Assembly: GCF_029919255.1 (NCBI RefSeq)
Contig: NZ_CP123991.1
Coordinates: 551,110 to 615,109, forward strand
Reading direction: 5' to 3'
Length of the DNA stretch: 64,000 nucleotides
From: a cyanobacterium endosymbiont of Epithemia clementina EcSB
Lineage (GTDB): Bacteria > Cyanobacteriota > Cyanobacteriia > Cyanobacteriales > Microcystaceae
Under the pieces are notes generated by a model. The model was not told the DNA's origin. It was given only the letters and a program-made list of their open reading frames with translations, and did not search any database. Shown here piece after piece: positions 62,401 through 64,000 of the stretch. Position numbers and translations under genes: made by a program. Position 1 is the first letter of the stretch, and every line of letters starts with the position of its first letter.

Positions 62401-64000
62401 TTACTGTAGGTCTAATTTTAAGACAGCCATAAACGCTTCTTGGGGAACATCAACAGTTCCAATAGACTTCATTCGTTTCTTTCCTTTAGCCTGTTTTTGT
62501 AATAGTTTCTTTTTGCGAGAAATGTCTCCTCCATAACATTTTGCTAACACATCTTTCCGCAGTGCAGGAATGTGTTCACTAGCAATCACTTTTGCCCCGA
62601 TCGCTGCTTGAATAGGAACTTTAAATTGATGACGAGGAATCAACTCTTTAAGTTTTTCTGTTAGAGCGCGACCTACAAAATAGGCTTTATCTCGGTGAAC
62701 AATCATAGCCAAGGCATCTACCCCATCTCCATTCACAAGAATATCTAATTTAACTAAGGGGTTTTCTCGATAGCCTATTACATGATATTCCATACTTGCA
62801 TAACCCCGTGAGCGTGACTTTAATTGATCAAAAAAGTCAGTGACCACTTCAGCTAAAGGTAATTCATAAGTCAAAGCAGTTCTCGATAGAGTGAAGTAAC
62901 GCATATCCTTAAATACTCCACGGCGACTTTGACATAATTCCATCAATGTCCCCACATAAGTTTCAGGGGTAAGCATTTCTACTTGGATATAAGGTTCTTC
63001 AATTTTCTCTTGTTTTTGAGGTGGAGGAAGTAAGCTAGGATTTTCAATTTCAATAACTTCTCCATCGACAGTGGTAACGCGATAAATCACTGATGGTGCA
63101 GTGGTAATTAGATCTAGATTATATTCTCTTTCTAGTCTTTCTTGGACAATTTCCATGTGAAGCAATCCCAAGAAACCACAACGGAAACCGAACCCCATCG
63201 CGCTGGAGGTTTCAGGTTCATAGGACAAAGCTGCATCATTAAGTTTAAGCTTATCTAAGGCTTCGCGTAGATCTTCATATTGATCCGCATCGATAGGAAA
63301 TAGTCCACAAAAGACCATTGGTTTGGCCTGAGCATAGCCTGGAAGAGGTTTTTTGGCTAATTCTGTGGCTAGGGTAATCGTATCCCCGACTTGTGCATCT
63401 TCTACTGTTTTGATTGCTGCGGCCAAATAGCCTACTTCCCCAGCGTGTAGACTATCTACTTGGACTTGGTTAGGACAAAGAACCCCTAACTCATCGAGAT
63501 CGTACTCTTTGCCAGAAGCCATTAACCGAATGCGATCACCATTCTTAACAGTCCCATCCATAACCCGAAAATAAACAATAACTCCCCGATAAGGATCATA
63601 ATAGCTATCAAAAATTAAAGCCCTCAGGGGCTGATCCAGCATATCTTCTGGTGGGGGAACTAGATGAACAATAGACTCTAAAATTTCATCAATTCCGACA
63701 CCGTTCTTAGCGGATGCCTTGATAATATTATTACAATCAAGACCAACTACTTCTTCAATTTCATTAGCCACCCGTTCGGGCTCAGACCCTGGCAGGTCAA
63801 TTTTGTTTAAAATGGGAATAATTTCTAAGTTATTTTCTAAAGCCAAATAAACATTAGCCAAGGTTTGGGCTTCTACTCCTTGGGATGAGTCTACTACCAA
63901 CAAAGCCCCTTCACAAGCTGCTAAGGAACGAGACACCTCATAAGAAAAATCTACATGACCAGGGGTATCAATAAGGTTCAGAACATATTTTTCGCCATCT
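62401..64000 (-). CDS. lepA: Elongation factor 4 (LepA), 3' part, truncated by window edge
   Basis: EF-4 is a translational GTPase that back-translocates ribosomes and aids elongation under stress. The visible 532 codons start inside the G domain (IDTPGHVDF, then NKIDLPG) and include domains II, III and V-like ([20 protein letters not shown]) and the EF-4-specific C-terminal domain ending with [20 protein letters not shown]. About 70 N-terminal residues, including the G1 loop, lie beyond the window. No frame break is seen. A terminator follows the stop. Confidence 0.97.
   Translation of the reverse strand, partial: DGEKYVLNLIDTPGHVDFSYEVSRSLAACEGALLVVDSSQGVEAQTLANVYLALENNLEIIPILNKIDLPGSEPERVANEIEEVVGLDCNNIIKASAKNGVGIDEILESIVHLVPPPEDMLDQPLRALIFDSYYDPYRGVIVYFRVMDGTVKNGDRIRLMASGKEYDLDELGVLCPNQVQVDSLHAGEVGYLAAAIKTVEDAQVGDTITLATELAKKPLPGYAQAKPMVFCGLFPIDADQYEDLREALDKLKLNDAALSYEPETSSAMGFGFRCGFLGLLHMEIVQERLEREYNLDLITTAPSVIYRVTTVDGEVIEIENPSLLPPPQKQEKIEEPYIQVEMLTPETYVGTLMELCQSRRGVFKDMRYFTLSRTALTYELPLAEVVTDFFDQLKSRSRGYASMEYHVIGYRENPLVKLDILVNGDGVDALAMIVHRDKAYFVGRALTEKLKELIPRHQFKVPIQAAIGAKVIASEHIPALRKDVLAKCYGGDISRKKKLLQKQAKGKKRMKSIGTVDVPQEAFMAVLKLDLQ

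Overview
The window is a low-GC cyanobacterial chromosome segment undergoing reductive decay. The intact genes are typical of the Cyanothece/Crocosphaera relatives: a rimP-nusA-ylxR-infB operon, rpsT-tatD-rpoB-rpoC2 without rpoC1 between rpoB and rpoC2, a Ycf66 protein, sat, metH, ispG, ubiX and ubiD. Between them lie gene-free stretches of 0.4-2.2 kb and at least eight broken genes. The broken genes I can recognise include menG (phylloquinone methylation, needed for photosystem I) and a magnesium-chelatase large-subunit (ChlH-type) gene. Both point to lost photosynthesis. My best inference is the chromosome of a non-photosynthetic cyanobacterial endosymbiont such as the spheroid body of Epithemia/Rhopalodia diatoms. 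A very degraded free-living or other symbiotic relative cannot be excluded from this window alone.

Layout. 1-4000 (minus strand): the 5' part of infB (cut by the window edge), then ylxR, nusA and rimP, preceded by a terminator-like hairpin just upstream of rimP. 4.1-9.5 kb: a 504-residue membrane protein and, divergently, a 1175-residue ATPase/WD40 protein. 10-19.4 kb: isolated housekeeping genes (sat, a dihydroorotase-like gene, rsmE, a HEAT-repeat protein, ubiX, hisN-like) with empty DNA between them. 19.5-21.7 kb: two wrecks, a sugar-type ABC ATPase and a ChlH-like gene. 22.7-31.8 kb: gatB, metH, a menG wreck and ispG. 32.1-41.8 kb: a compact, conserved block rpsT-tatD-rpoB-rpoC2, then a response regulator. 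42.3 kb: tRNA-Phe, then a 2.2-kb desert. 44.7-48.9 kb: an orphan Dam-type methylase, then a small cluster (LysR regulator, pirin, nitroreductase, short-chain dehydrogenase) in which only the nitroreductase still reads through. 48.9-51.5 kb: mnmG and a small membrane peptide gene. 51.5-58.6 kb: a CIA30/NAD-binding wreck, intact ubiD and a flavin oxidoreductase wreck. 58.6-64 kb (minus): Ycf66 and two TolB-like lipoproteins, a citrate synthase of an unusual subtype, and most of lepA.

How the genes fit together. What survives is translation and transcription (IF-2, NusA, RimP, S20, RNA polymerase beta and beta', GatB, MnmG, RsmE, EF-4), sulfate assimilation and methionine synthesis (Sat, MetH), isoprenoid and quinone precursors (IspG, UbiX, UbiD) and histidine synthesis (HisN). 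UbiX makes the prenylated flavin that UbiD needs, so plastoquinone-type quinone synthesis appears kept while phylloquinone-specific MenG is lost, as expected if respiration remains and photosystem I is gone. A recurring feature of the gaps is long, perfect or nearly perfect inverted repeats (13-26 bp arms) of unrelated sequence. Some fit terminators; others sit in divergent gaps where no terminator is expected. I found no CRISPR array, transposase gene, rRNA or riboswitch, and no clear evidence of an undescribed multi-gene system.
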